Origin: Pycnococcus provasolii
Lineage: Eukaryota > Chlorophyta > Pseudoscourfieldiophyceae > Pseudoscourfieldiales
Direction: 5' to 3'
Assembly (NCBI GenBank): GCA_049487715.1
Contig: CP150578.1
Location: forward strand, 434,001-498,000
DNA length: 64,000 bases
The notes beneath the pieces are model-generated. The model saw nothing but the letters and a program-made list of their open reading frames with translations, made no database searches and was not told the origin of the DNA. Within the stretch, counting starts at the first letter, position 1. The number at the start of each line of letters is the position of its first letter. Shown here one piece after another: positions 19,547 through 28,370 of the stretch. Made by a program: the position numbers and the translations under genes.

Positions 19547-20815
19547 CTAGATGCCCTCCATCATCAGCTCGCGCGTGCTCTTGAGGTTGTTGCGCACAGT
19601 GGTGCTGATGGGGGCAAGCGGAAGCGTCGCGAACGGCTCCTCCAACTCAATGCCAATCTCGTCGACGCCCATGAGCGCGTATGAGAGAATGAAGACGGCC
19701 GGAACGACCGACCATCCCATCACAGGCGTCAATGTCAGAGGCAGCGAGCAGAGGAACATCATGAGCACGCGTCCGGTGTGACGCGTGTAGCTCTGCGGGA
19801 TGGGCGTTTTCAGGATACGCTCAGATCCTCCGAGGCATCCTCCAAGAATTTGGATGTACTTCTGCAGCTCCGTCGCGGCATCGAATGGCAGCTTCGCCTC
19901 CTCGATGAGCTTCTTGCACGCGTCGGTCAAGAGAATCATGCAGATGAGAGGGCCGTGCGGGCAATCTTCCGTGAGGCGCTTGATGTCCTGCGCTCCCGCC
20001 TCTCCCATCGGCTTCATCGCCTCGATGACTCTCGGGGTAGCCGTGTCCTTGTCCTCGGGAAGCGAGTGCTTTCCAAATCCAACGGTTCGTCCCTGGCGCA
20101 GGTGCGTCTTGAGAAGCCAGGCGAAGCACTCGGCGAGGCAGATCACGCGCATCGCGAGCATGCGCGTCGACGGCGTGCTGTACGTCGCGGCGACGCGTCC
20201 AACGTCACGCAGCGTGTTGAGCATGGTTCCCCAGAGGATGCGGCCTTCGACGAAGCGTCCGTATCCCGAGTTTGTGCGGAACACGAGCATGAAGGAGACG
20301 AGTCCGCCTCCGATGCTGAAGGGCAGCGCGTTGATGGGCTTGACTGGCCATCCAAGCAGGCACGTGGCGACGGCGATGGCGACGGGCAGCAGGCTCGGCA
20401 CGAAGATGCGTTTGAAGACGGTTGACGAGAAAACGTTGAAGAAGACGCGGAAGAAGCGCAGCGAGCTTCGGTGCCTTTCCCATGCGTTCTGGTCCATCAC
20501 CTGCGACATGACGGTGGCGCTGCTCATGAGGTCGGTTCTCAGCGTCGGGTCCACCTTCTCGAGCGACTTGCGCGCATCGGACGCGAACACGCCACCGCCT
20601 CCGATCGCGTCACCTCCCGAGGATGCGAGAACGTCTTCGTCATCCATCGTGGTGTACACCACCTCCCCCCCGACGACCACCTGTTTTCCCGACGAGGCTA
20701 CGAGGTTAGATGATCGATCCTTCATGACAAGACCAGATCTCCTACTGGGAACAGCACGAGCCGAAGAGGAGGTGAGGGAGCGGATGCCCGGTCCTCGACG
20801 AGCAAGAGGCGCCAT
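19547..20815 (-). CDS. Bestrophin-like (UPF0187/VCCN1-type) chloride channel, probably plastid
   Basis: Predicted anion channel related to plant VCCN1, the thylakoid voltage-dependent chloride channel that adjusts proton motive force. Hallmarks are SIGGGLVSFMLVFRTNSGYG, followed directly by RFVEGRILWG after the first membrane helices, and near the C-terminus MGVDEIGIELEEPF with LPL. There are four hydrophobic stretches (about RIFVPSLLPVAIAVATCLL, the SIGGG helix, RVLMMFLCSLPLTL, VPAVFILSYALMG). The start at 20815 gives an Arg/Ser-rich N-terminal ~130 residues resembling a transit peptide. Met at 20857 or 20956 would lengthen it. Divergent from the glycosyltransferase-like gene. Confidence 0.88.
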   Translation of the reverse strand: MAPLARRGPGIRSLTSSSARAVPSRRSGLVMKDRSSNLVASSGKQVVVGGEVVYTTMDDEDVLASSGGDAIGGGGVFASDARKSLEKVDPTLRTDLMSSATVMSQVMDQNAWERHRSSLRFFRVFFNVFSSTVFKRIFVPSLLPVAIAVATCLLGWPVKPINALPFSIGGGLVSFMLVFRTNSGYGRFVEGRILWGTMLNTLRDVGRVAATYSTPSTRMLAMRVICLAECFAWLLKTHLRQGRTVGFGKHSLPEDKDTATPRVIEAMKPMGEAGAQDIKRLTEDCPHGPLICMILLTDACKKLIEEAKLPFDAATELQKYIQILGGCLGGSERILKTPIPQSYTRHTGRVLMMFLCSLPLTLTPVMGWSVVPAVFILSYALMGVDEIGIELEEPFATLPLAPISTTVRNNLKSTRELMMEGI

Positions 20816-21797
20816 ACGCTGGCACTTCTGACACTTCTGCACGGACGACGAGAGCATGTCGAGACAAGGAGACTCCGGAATGGTGCGTCGGCAAGCTAAC
20901 TTGGTATCCCGGCCCCACTCCCTGTCGGCTCGGCCCTCCAGCCCAAGTCCAAGCACCCGGGTGTTGCGGAAGAGAAGTCAAGTCCAGAAGATTGGGATAA
21001 GATTCATATTCATATTCATCCATCCCAGAGGGTTCCGGGGCCCGGGGGGGAGCGGGTTCCCATTCAGAGCATCGGAAGGTCACCTTTTCAAATAAGGGAT
21101 CCCTCCTTGGATGTTGGAAGTACATGAACTCCATTGGGTCATTTCCTTTAGTAGCCGTCCATGATCCACTATGGTACAGTAGGAGTACCATGCGGGCTCA
21201 CGGGTATGTACAGTATGTAGGCTTCCTAAAAAGTTTTTTAGTTCTTACTCATAGTGAGTTGTTAGCTTGGCCTACGATAGCTACAGGATAGACTAGGAGG
21301 TGTTCCCGCTTCCTTCATCATTCATGGCGCGATTTCATTTTCATGGGGCGCGATGTGTAACTGGGGCGCGAGAATATTAGGCCAGTCGTCCGTCCCTCGC
21401 AGGAGTCGAGGAGCTCCGCCTTCCAAAAGACCAAAACCCAATCAGGGTAAACAAAATCAAGAACCCGATTAGGGTAGAGGGTTCGGGTGATTAGGGTTAG
21501 GGTTAGGGCTAGGGTTAGGGCGGCGTCTTCCACACGGTTCCACGTCGCAAGCGCAGACGCGGTGCAGATCGCGCAGAACTCCACATCTTTCTCGGGACGC
21601 GCAGCAAGAGCGTAAGCACCGCGTCGTCTGCGTCTGCGTGTGCGTGTGCGTTTGCGCTCTCATAAGAAGAAGAAGAAGAAGAAGAAGTCTGCGTGCTTGC
21701 TCTCGAGAGGCCTTTGCGAAACCCCGCGGCTTTGCTCTCTTGCTCCTATACCGAGCACTCCTTCGAACGCCTTGTTCACTCCAACTTCTTCGGTGGG
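20816..21797. promoter_or_regulatory. Divergent intergenic region with TTAGGG array and AAG microsatellite
   Basis: About 980 bp between divergent starts. Notable sites: GGGATCCC at 21096-21103, an interstitial telomere-like array (GATTAGGG then repeated GTTAGG/GCTAGG units) at about 21478-21521, a GTGCGT/GTCTGC repeat at 21628-21655, and an AAG run at 21665-21688. No gene was recognised. Confidence 0.5.
21478..21521 (+). repeat. Interstitial telomere-like (TTAGGG)n array
   Basis: Five to six units of TTAGGG with one GCTAGGG variant, about 280 bp upstream of the ATG at 21798, G-rich strand on plus. Confidence 0.85.
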
Positions 21798-23228
21798 ATG
21801 ACTCCTCCTTCCACCTTAACAACGACGGCCTCAAGTGGCAGCCTCGGCCTCGGCCTCAGCTCTTCGTCTCATTTTACTCGTTCTTCTCGTTCTTCTGCGC
21901 TGCACCATCACCTCCTCCTCCTCCTCCTCCTTCTGGTGTGCTCGTCCCCCCTTTCCTACGCTCTTCTCGATCACTCTCAGCACTGGATGGCAACCTTAAC
22001 AGGATCGCAAAAATCGGCCGTGCCTCCCGACATGCTGTTCGTATCGGCGCAGCCAGACCACCCGTACATGGCCTGGGAAGCGGAGATCTACGGACACAAC
22101 TTCCAGCGATTGGGAATACCGCCGCACCAGATCGTCATGCTCTTCGCCTTGTTGGACGGAAAGCCGCCGAGCGAATACATCAGGTGCCTCGCAAAAATAT
22201 ACCGCGTGCACTGGTACTACGACGACAGGCCGGGGCCAGACAAGCAGTACATACCTAGCCTGCGCCTCATGAACATGAGGAGGTTCTTCAAGGAGCACGA
22301 CGACGAACTCAGGAATAAGCACGTCTTCTACCACGACGCCGACATCATATTCCGACGACTTCCAGACTTCTACAAACTCACGAAGCTGCCGAAGGTTGTC
22401 ATGAGCAACACCGCCGGATACCTCGGAGCGAACGTCGTCGACCGAACGGCCAAGGCATACGCCAAGGTGGACACGTCTGTGACAGAAACGACGCTCTTCG
22501 AGTCGATGTGCGAGAGCTTCAAGTGGCAGTGGGACGAGTGCCGTGACACCGTGCGACGCAACGACGGCGACGCCACCGGCGGCGCGCAGACGCTGTTTCA
22601 AAATCTCACGGACGCCAAGTGGTGGGAGGATGCGTACACGAACACGATGACGATGTTCCACGACATGGGCAAGTTCGAGAGGGCGCACCCGAAGCAGTCG
22701 CCGGAGGGCGACCCGCAGTTTGGATGGAAGGCGGACATGTTCGGCGTTCTCTGGAGTCTGTGGAAAGCTGGCATTGACACGACGAGCGACAAGAGTCTCG
22801 ACTTTTCGTGGCCGGTGTACGGCTACGACGACTACAAGAGCAAGAATATCCTGCACATGGCTGGGGTGACGGACGAGTGTCCGAAGGATGGGCCGTTCGC
22901 GAATGGCGAGTGCCGCTTCTACAAGGCGCGCTTCATCAACTCGAGCCCGCTCGACGCGCAGTGCAAGAATCGCAGCCACTTTGACTTCGTGTCGAAGACG
23001 AGCGCGAGCTTCGCTTATGTGCAGGAGATTATTGACTTGGTGGAGCACAGTACGATCACGGAGGAGGAGGAGGCGAAGGCGTTTACGTGCTTCGAGTGCC
23101 GCACGGGTGGGGACGAGCGCGCTCCGGCACCTCTGCACACATTCCCAGGCTGGAAGCCCGCCGGCGACGGCGAGCCGACGCCGCAGGGCGTTCCCGCCGG
23201 CGACGAGGACACCGCCGAGGAGCTGTAG
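21798..23228 (+). CDS. Type II membrane glycosyltransferase-like protein with DxD motif
   Basis: A 476-residue protein. A short N-terminus is followed by a His/Leu-rich signal anchor (residues ~37-58). The luminal domain has PYMAWEAEIYGHNFQRLG near its start and a clear HVFYHDADIIF segment, where DAD fits the metal/nucleotide-sugar DxD motif. It also has paired Trp-rich helices and conserved-looking Cys. This layout fits a Golgi glycosyltransferase; plant peptidyl-Ser galactosyl- and Hyp-arabinosyltransferases have similar opening and DxD segments, but I cannot assign it. The C-terminal tail is acidic and low-complexity. The start at 21798 gives the shortest tail before the anchor. The frame is open back to 21693. 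Confidence 0.7.
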   Translation: MTPPSTLTTTASSGSLGLGLSSSSHFTRSSRSSALHHHLLLLLLLLVCSSPLSYALLDHSQHWMATLTGSQKSAVPPDMLFVSAQPDHPYMAWEAEIYGHNFQRLGIPPHQIVMLFALLDGKPPSEYIRCLAKIYRVHWYYDDRPGPDKQYIPSLRLMNMRRFFKEHDDELRNKHVFYHDADIIFRRLPDFYKLTKLPKVVMSNTAGYLGANVVDRTAKAYAKVDTSVTETTLFESMCESFKWQWDECRDTVRRNDGDATGGAQTLFQNLTDAKWWEDAYTNTMTMFHDMGKFERAHPKQSPEGDPQFGWKADMFGVLWSLWKAGIDTTSDKSLDFSWPVYGYDDYKSKNILHMAGVTDECPKDGPFANGECRFYKARFINSSPLDAQCKNRSHFDFVSKTSASFAYVQEIIDLVEHSTITEEEEAKAFTCFECRTGGDERAPAPLHTFPGWKPAGDGEPTPQGVPAGDEDTAEEL

Positions 23229-23674
23229 GCGTACTATTAAAATGTTTAATTGATCATTACTTATTTATTTAAATGCACGACAAGTTGTTTATTTTTTACT
23301 AATTCAAAATATAACATGTGCAGGCGTTGTAAGGGTGCTTATATGTGCGCCTAACAATGTTCTTTCGACTCCCTCCCGTATATATATATATACGCATAGT
23401 ACTACTCTTACCGGTACAAATAGGCGACGTGTCACGCACACGTACTGTATGTATAAGAACTACTCTGCTGGACTCTTCCTGTGATATTGTAAGGGGGCCA
23501 TCATCAGTGCAGTTACGATAGGGTGCTCCGGTTAGGGTTAGGGTTAGGGAATCCTACCTCAGTTCGGGTTGTTCGCCTATGATGTGAGTTCGGGGTTAGT
23601 TTTTTGGTTCGAGTTCGGGGTTCGGGAAAACGTGTGGTTCTCGTCTCCCCTTATCTCTCACATCTATCTCCGCC
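23229..23674. other. Intergenic region with telomere-like array
   Basis: No gene is seen. TATATATATA at 23381-23392. A GGTTAGGGTTAGGGTTAGGG array at about 23530-23549 and degenerate GTTCGGG(G) units at 23588-23629 lie 45-145 bp upstream of the ABC transporter ATG. Confidence 0.6.
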
Positions 23675-25873
23675 ATGGCGTCGTCGTCCTCGCCGCCGCC
23701 GCCGCCGTCGTCGTCGTGGCTGCCTCCGTGGTGGCCTCGTGATTTTCGGTGGTTTGGTGGATTTCGTAAATCTCGAATATACCTGCCGCTCCAACAAGAC
23801 TCCGATGACGTCGAGCTTGCTTCCTCAGGGGCGGTGTCCTCGGGTTCTCGGGCTGTTCCGGAGGACCTCGAGTCTTTGCCCGAGTACAAGAGACACGCGC
23901 GCCTCCTCCGTGCGATGCTCCCTTACATGTGGCCGAAAAAAGGCGAAGGTGCACTCAAGAGAAATCTCTTGCTCGCGTTCCTGTTCCTGTTCACGTTCAA
24001 AGCGACGGGCATGATGATCCCGTTCGCGTACAAACACGCCGTCGACAGCCTCACGTCGCGCAAATTCCCGCTCAAGGAAATCGTCGCGTACGCAACCCTG
24101 CAGGTGGCGCAGGCGGCTTCCAGAGAGGCGAAGGACAACTGCTTCAACCTAGTCACCGCACTCACGCAGAGAATCATCAGCCAGCGTGTGCTCAAGAAGG
24201 TGTGCGCGCTGAGCGTGCGTTGGCACCTCATGCGAAAAACAGGCGCCGTGCTCAAGGCGATGAGCCGAGGGAGCGCGTCGCTGAGCGACTTCGTGCGTTT
24301 CATCACACAGCAGCTCGTGCCGATCATCGTTGAGACGATCGTCGTGTGCATAATCTTCCTGACGCTGTTCCGGCCGGAATTCAGCGTCGTGGTTGTCGTC
24401 GTGATTGTCGTTTACATCGCATTTACCGTCAAGGTGACCAACTGGCGCAACGAGCACCGACGCGTGCAAACGAAGCAGGACGACGCCTTCCAGCAAAAGG
24501 CGATGGACGTGCTCCTTAATTTCGAAACCATAAAGGTGTTCCACAGCGAGGAGTTTGAGGCTGGCGCATTCCGCGACGCGCTCGTGCAGCTGCAGAAGAG
24601 CAACATCCTCGTGCAGCAGAGTATCAGCGTGCTGAATCTTGGACAGAACATCATCGTCGTCTCTGGATCGTTCTCACTCATGCTGCTCGCTGCACACGAG
24701 GTGGTCGAAGGACGCATGACCGTTGGCGACTACGTGCTCGTGCTTACATTTCTGCAGCAGCTCTACGGACCACTAAACTACCTAGGCACGTACTACCGCC
24801 TGATCAAGCAGGCGCTCGTCGATGTGGAAGCTCTCCACAAGCTGCTCGAGGAGAACATCGAGGTGAACGATGCCGACGGCGCGATAGAGCTGCTTGGCAC
24901 ATCTTCGACGGGCAAGGCTGGAAAGGCGACGACGGCGATATCCTTCAACAAGGTTACGTTCGGGTACGATCCTAGACGCGAGGCTATTTTGAACGGCATT
25001 AGCTTTGACGTTCCGCTGGGCTCGAAGCTTGCCATCGTAGGCCCAACGGGTGCGGGAAAGAGCACGATGAGTCGGCTCGTGTACCGCTTCTACGACGTCT
25101 GGGAAGGTAGCGTGTCCGTCTGCGGCTTGGACGTCCGCGATGTCACGCAGCTCACCCTGCGGCGCGTGCTTGGCATCGTTCCACAGGATACCGTTCTCTT
25201 CAACGAGACGTTACATCTGAACATCTCGTACGGGCGAGCAGGTTTCGACGATGGCGTTGAGCAGGCACGAATGCATGCCAAAAAGGGGCCGAATCTACGC
25301 CTCATCCCCACGCTGCAGCAGCTTCGCGAGAGGCGAGGGAAGAAGGCGACGGGTGGTGGCGCCGGCGGCAGTACTGCCAAGGAGGACGACTCCAAGTGGA
25401 TCGACGAGCGTCTTGCGCCACGAAGCGTTGTCGAGGAGGCTGCATCCGTGGCGAAGCTGACCGACTTCATCGCAAAGCTTCCTGACGGCTACGAGACGGT
25501 GGTTGGCGAGCGCGGCTTACGATTGTCTGGCGGAGAGAAGCAGCGCACGTCAATCGCCCGTGTGGTTGTGAAAAATCCCGAGATTTGCGTGTATGACGAG
25601 GCGACGAGTTCGCTGGACACTCACACGGAGCGCGAGGTGGTTGCTGCCATTAACAGCATTGCAAGTAGCGGCAAGTACGCAGCTAGCCTGAGTGTCGCTC
25701 ATCGCCTAAGCACTGTCGTTGATTCGGACATCATCCTCGTGCTCTCCGGCGGTGTGATTGCAGAGCGTGGCACGCACGAGGAGCTGCTTGAGATGGATGG
25801 CACGTACGCTGGCATGTGGCAAGCGCAGAATTCCTCCAACAGCAGCAGCGCGAATCTCAGCAATGAATCTTAA
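23675..25873 (+). CDS. ABCB half transporter, HMT1/ABCB6-like
   Basis: A 732-residue half transporter with one membrane domain and one ATPase domain. The membrane domain (residues ~100-410) has six predicted helices and family blocks FETIKVFHSEEFE, LNLGQNIIVVSG and LYGPLNYLGTYYR. These are characteristic of the HMT1/ABCB6/ATM1 group, which moves glutathione or phytochelatin conjugates and metals across vacuolar or mitochondrial membranes. The ATPase domain has Walker A GPTGAGKST (~456), Q-loop GIVPQDT, signature LSGGEKQR (~618), Walker B ICVYDE (~638) and AHRLST with the switch His. Oddity: ~40 extra residues (25300-25420, charged, Gly-rich) sit between Q-loop and signature. The N-terminus is Pro/Ser/Trp-rich without an obvious extra membrane domain, so ABCB6-style full TMD0 is lacking. 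Confidence 0.93.
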   Translation: MASSSSPPPPPSSSWLPPWWPRDFRWFGGFRKSRIYLPLQQDSDDVELASSGAVSSGSRAVPEDLESLPEYKRHARLLRAMLPYMWPKKGEGALKRNLLLAFLFLFTFKATGMMIPFAYKHAVDSLTSRKFPLKEIVAYATLQVAQAASREAKDNCFNLVTALTQRIISQRVLKKVCALSVRWHLMRKTGAVLKAMSRGSASLSDFVRFITQQLVPIIVETIVVCIIFLTLFRPEFSVVVVVVIVVYIAFTVKVTNWRNEHRRVQTKQDDAFQQKAMDVLLNFETIKVFHSEEFEAGAFRDALVQLQKSNILVQQSISVLNLGQNIIVVSGSFSLMLLAAHEVVEGRMTVGDYVLVLTFLQQLYGPLNYLGTYYRLIKQALVDVEALHKLLEENIEVNDADGAIELLGTSSTGKAGKATTAISFNKVTFGYDPRREAILNGISFDVPLGSKLAIVGPTGAGKSTMSRLVYRFYDVWEGSVSVCGLDVRDVTQLTLRRVLGIVPQDTVLFNETLHLNISYGRAGFDDGVEQARMHAKKGPNLRLIPTLQQLRERRGKKATGGGAGGSTAKEDDSKWIDERLAPRSVVEEAASVAKLTDFIAKLPDGYETVVGERGLRLSGGEKQRTSIARVVVKNPEICVYDEATSSLDTHTEREVVAAINSIASSGKYAASLSVAHRLSTVVDSDIILVLSGGVIAERGTHEELLEMDGTYAGMWQAQNSSNSSSANLSNES

Positions 25874-25975
25874 GATTTTTCTGTTGTGTCTACTTGTAAA
25901 TAAGTTATTAGAATGCTAAAAGTAAACCTTACAAATACAGCACGCACACACACACACTCACACTCACTGCTGTTG

Positions 25976-26974
25976 TTACAAGTTTGTGGTGGTGATCGCC
26001 ACCTCCGCGAGTCGCTCGGGTGTCCACTCCGCAGCTTGTTGTTCTCCAACCACCTGCTCGAGAGCCGGCATGCCGACCCACCTGCCGACGTGGCGACACA
26101 CGATTGGCCAGTTGGTATTGTCGGCATATTGGCCCGCAATTGCGACGGTGGCCGTATGATGGTACACTTGATGAAAGCACTCGGGAGGAATGATGACGAG
26201 CTCGCCTTCGGATTGGTGCACGGTGATTCCGTGGTTTTGTATCGCCTCTTCAACTGCGCGTGCGTGCTCTTGCGTGCCTCCTCGCGCCGTGAACGATGTG
26301 CCGTCAGCAGACCGTTCGGCGTATGCGTCAACGGCGGTTTGCCACCCCGCTCCAATGCTTGTGTTGTCGCCAGCCCACGCCGCGGGTGGCACACGCACGC
26401 ACACCTCATCTGCAGGGAAGGCGTCGTGCGGAATGAATGTCCAGGTCTTCTCGCCCTCGACAAGGTAGTTCCAGCCCACCCAGCCGAACGCGTCGGCGTG
26501 CAGGCTGGACCGCGAGCCGGCACCTCCGAATAGTACGCAAGTCCCTGGTCTCAACGACGGTGGCAGTTGGTCGAGTTTATTTTCTGCGCAAATTTCTTTT
26601 GGGAGCCTGGCGGCGTCTTGCACGTGTGCGGGCGCGTTGGCGAGAAGATCTTCCTCGACGATTAACACGGAGCTGTCGTGGTCAGACGCGTGCGCAATTT
26701 CGCCGAGCGCCTCCATGAACGGTGCGACGAAGGAAGAAGTGTGGTTATTTTCACGCAACAGGACCTCAACGTGAGTGTTTTCGGCGGATGCGACGAGGTC
26801 GGAGAGCCACGAGGAGCCGATGTGTGTGAAGGCATCCTTGATAACGAGCGGAGTTTCCTTGGATGCGGAGCGACGGAGGGCACAGCGCAGTGTCCTTGGG
26901 TCGAGCAGCGAGACGTGCGACGACGACGACGACGACGACGACGCGAGAACCAGGCGCGACGCCAGTGGAGCCAT
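25976..26974 (-). CDS. JmjC/cupin-8 family 2-oxoglutarate oxygenase
   Basis: A 332-residue protein from the ATG at 26974. The JmjC-type core has the HxD pair at His159/Asp161 in SSLHADAFGWVGWNYLVEGE, Lys176 shortly after (GEKTWTFIP) in the place of a 2-oxoglutarate ligand, and the distal His268 in PPECFHQVYHH. Upstream blocks TPLVIKDAFT and PPSLRPGTCVLFGGAGS fit the cupin_8/JMJD-type fold. Targets could be protein side chains or histone lysines. Residues 11-19 are a Ser run. It is head to head with a SET-domain gene, 131 bp between start codons. A longer start at 27079 would run into that gene's leader. Confidence 0.88.
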   Translation of the reverse strand: MAPLASRLVLASSSSSSSSHVSLLDPRTLRCALRRSASKETPLVIKDAFTHIGSSWLSDLVASAENTHVEVLLRENNHTSSFVAPFMEALGEIAHASDHDSSVLIVEEDLLANAPAHVQDAARLPKEICAENKLDQLPPSLRPGTCVLFGGAGSRSSLHADAFGWVGWNYLVEGEKTWTFIPHDAFPADEVCVRVPPAAWAGDNTSIGAGWQTAVDAYAERSADGTSFTARGGTQEHARAVEEAIQNHGITVHQSEGELVIIPPECFHQVYHHTATVAIAGQYADNTNWPIVCRHVGRWVGMPALEQVVGEQQAAEWTPERLAEVAITTTNL

Positions 26975-27105
26975 TAAGGGGCGGAGGAAAACCAATGGTT
27001 GTGGAATCTCTCTCACAGGCGGATTTTTCCCCCCCCGGGCGGAATTTTCACTTCGATTCCCTTCGAGCTGTCTGTTCATTCCGATTCCGATTCCGATTCC
27101 TCGTC
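26975..27105. promoter_or_regulatory. 131-bp bidirectional promoter between JmjC and SET genes
   Basis: Start codons of the two divergent genes are 131 bp apart, so regulatory sequence must be shared. It contains a poly-C run (CCCCCCCGGGCGG, 27030-27042) and a CGATTC tandem repeat (27080-27100). No TATA box is evident. Confidence 0.6.
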
Positions 27106-28314
27106 ATGTCAGGGCGCTCGTTCTACGAGGAGCTCCTGTGGATTGAGAATAACTATGGAGAAGGTGCCTCTTCGCGCCGTCGGGAACTTCGCAACCTCAC
27201 TGGTGATGGTGGAGTTCGACCTGGGCCGCGTGCCTCGTCGCGCCGCCTCGCTGCACAACAATCGCGACGTCCGGCGCCACCTGCTGCTGATGAATCGGCA
27301 CCGCCACCTGCTCTGCCGCTCGACGCTTCGGCGCCACCGCCACCATCCTCGGCACCGCCTGTCGCGCCACCACCCGTCGCGCCACCGCCACTTCCACCAC
27401 CTGTTTTCACGTGGCCACTCCCTGCTGTTTCGTCGTCACCACCACCGCCACTTCCACCACCTGCTCCGTCACCACCACCGCCACTACCACCACCTGCTCC
27501 GTCGCAACCACTTACCTTGGAGGAGGTGTGTGCGTTGACTGGGCGCACACGTGTGCCGAGTCAACATTTTGACTTGGCACTATGCCCGGACGTCGTCGAC
27601 GCACTGCAATTGTGGAGACGACGAAAACGGCGACGGACTACTGACAACGCACTGCCGATGGCGGCACAGATTGGCACCCACGACGGGCTGGAGCTGAGAG
27701 AGCTGCCGCGGACGGACCCGGCGCGCGCCTTCGCGACAGAGTTGTTTGCGTCTAACTTGCAATTTGGCGTGTTCGCCAAAGAGAAGATTGGGTGCGGCGA
27801 GGATCTGGGTGAATACGGAGGCTTAGTCCGCACGCGCGCATGCGTCGACCGGCACGTGGTGCCGCTCGAACCCTCGCGCGCCGAGGACGACCCGCTCAGG
27901 TGCGCGAAGACGAGCTTCACCTACGACCACGACCTTGACCTGACGAACGTCGAGTGGGCAGAAGATGTCGCCATCGACCTGTTGGTGGATGCGCGAGTAT
28001 TCACTACACTCATGGCTTTTATCAACGACTTTCGCGTTGATCCCTTGGAAAAGGGTGCGGCGTCATCGGCGTCAACCTGCGCTCGGGTCGCGAATGTTGC
28101 CTACGAGTCGCGCCTCGACGACGATGGTTGGCCACACATCGTGGTCGTCGCCACGAAGACGATCCGACCAGGCGAGCAGGTCCTGGCGGACTATGGAGAG
28201 GGCTTCTGGTCAATCCTTCGCGGGTTTGTTGATGAAAGATCCATGATTGAGGAGCACGTCCAAAAGGCGAAAGATCAAGCGCGCGCCGAGGCGCTTGCAT
28301 CGATGAACAAGTAA
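27106..28314 (+). CDS. SET-domain protein with proline-rich N-terminus
   Basis: A 402-residue protein, predicted lysine methyltransferase. Residues ~55-135 are Pro/Ala-rich low complexity, followed by a basic RRRKRRR possible nuclear signal (171-177). The SET domain spans ~215-370: NLQFGVFAKEKIGCGEDLGEYGG (N-SET, AdoMet loop), MAFINDFR (~303-310) where most SET proteins have RFxNHS, and GEQVLADYGEGFW (356-368) with the conserved C-terminal Tyr. The NH of the canonical NHS is replaced by ND, so catalytic competence is uncertain. No post-SET Cys cluster is visible. The start at 27106 is the first ATG in good position. TGTAA lies just after the stop (28318). Confidence 0.85.
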   Translation: MSGRSFYEELLWIENNYGEGASSRRRELRNLTGDGGVRPGPRASSRRLAAQQSRRPAPPAADESAPPPALPLDASAPPPPSSAPPVAPPPVAPPPLPPPVFTWPLPAVSSSPPPPLPPPAPSPPPPLPPPAPSQPLTLEEVCALTGRTRVPSQHFDLALCPDVVDALQLWRRRKRRRTTDNALPMAAQIGTHDGLELRELPRTDPARAFATELFASNLQFGVFAKEKIGCGEDLGEYGGLVRTRACVDRHVVPLEPSRAEDDPLRCAKTSFTYDHDLDLTNVEWAEDVAIDLLVDARVFTTLMAFINDFRVDPLEKGAASSASTCARVANVAYESRLDDDGWPHIVVVATKTIRPGEQVLADYGEGFWSILRGFVDERSMIEEHVQKAKDQARAEALASMNK

Positions 28315-28370
28315 ACTGTTGTAAATATTTTTTTTCAATTAATGGTGACTACTAACTTGAGTACAATTTC

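Noticed and set aside
21996-23138. Minus-strand 380-codon frame inside the glycosyltransferase-like gene
   Set aside because: Composition is typical of an antisense shadow; the plus strand has a signal anchor and DxD motif.
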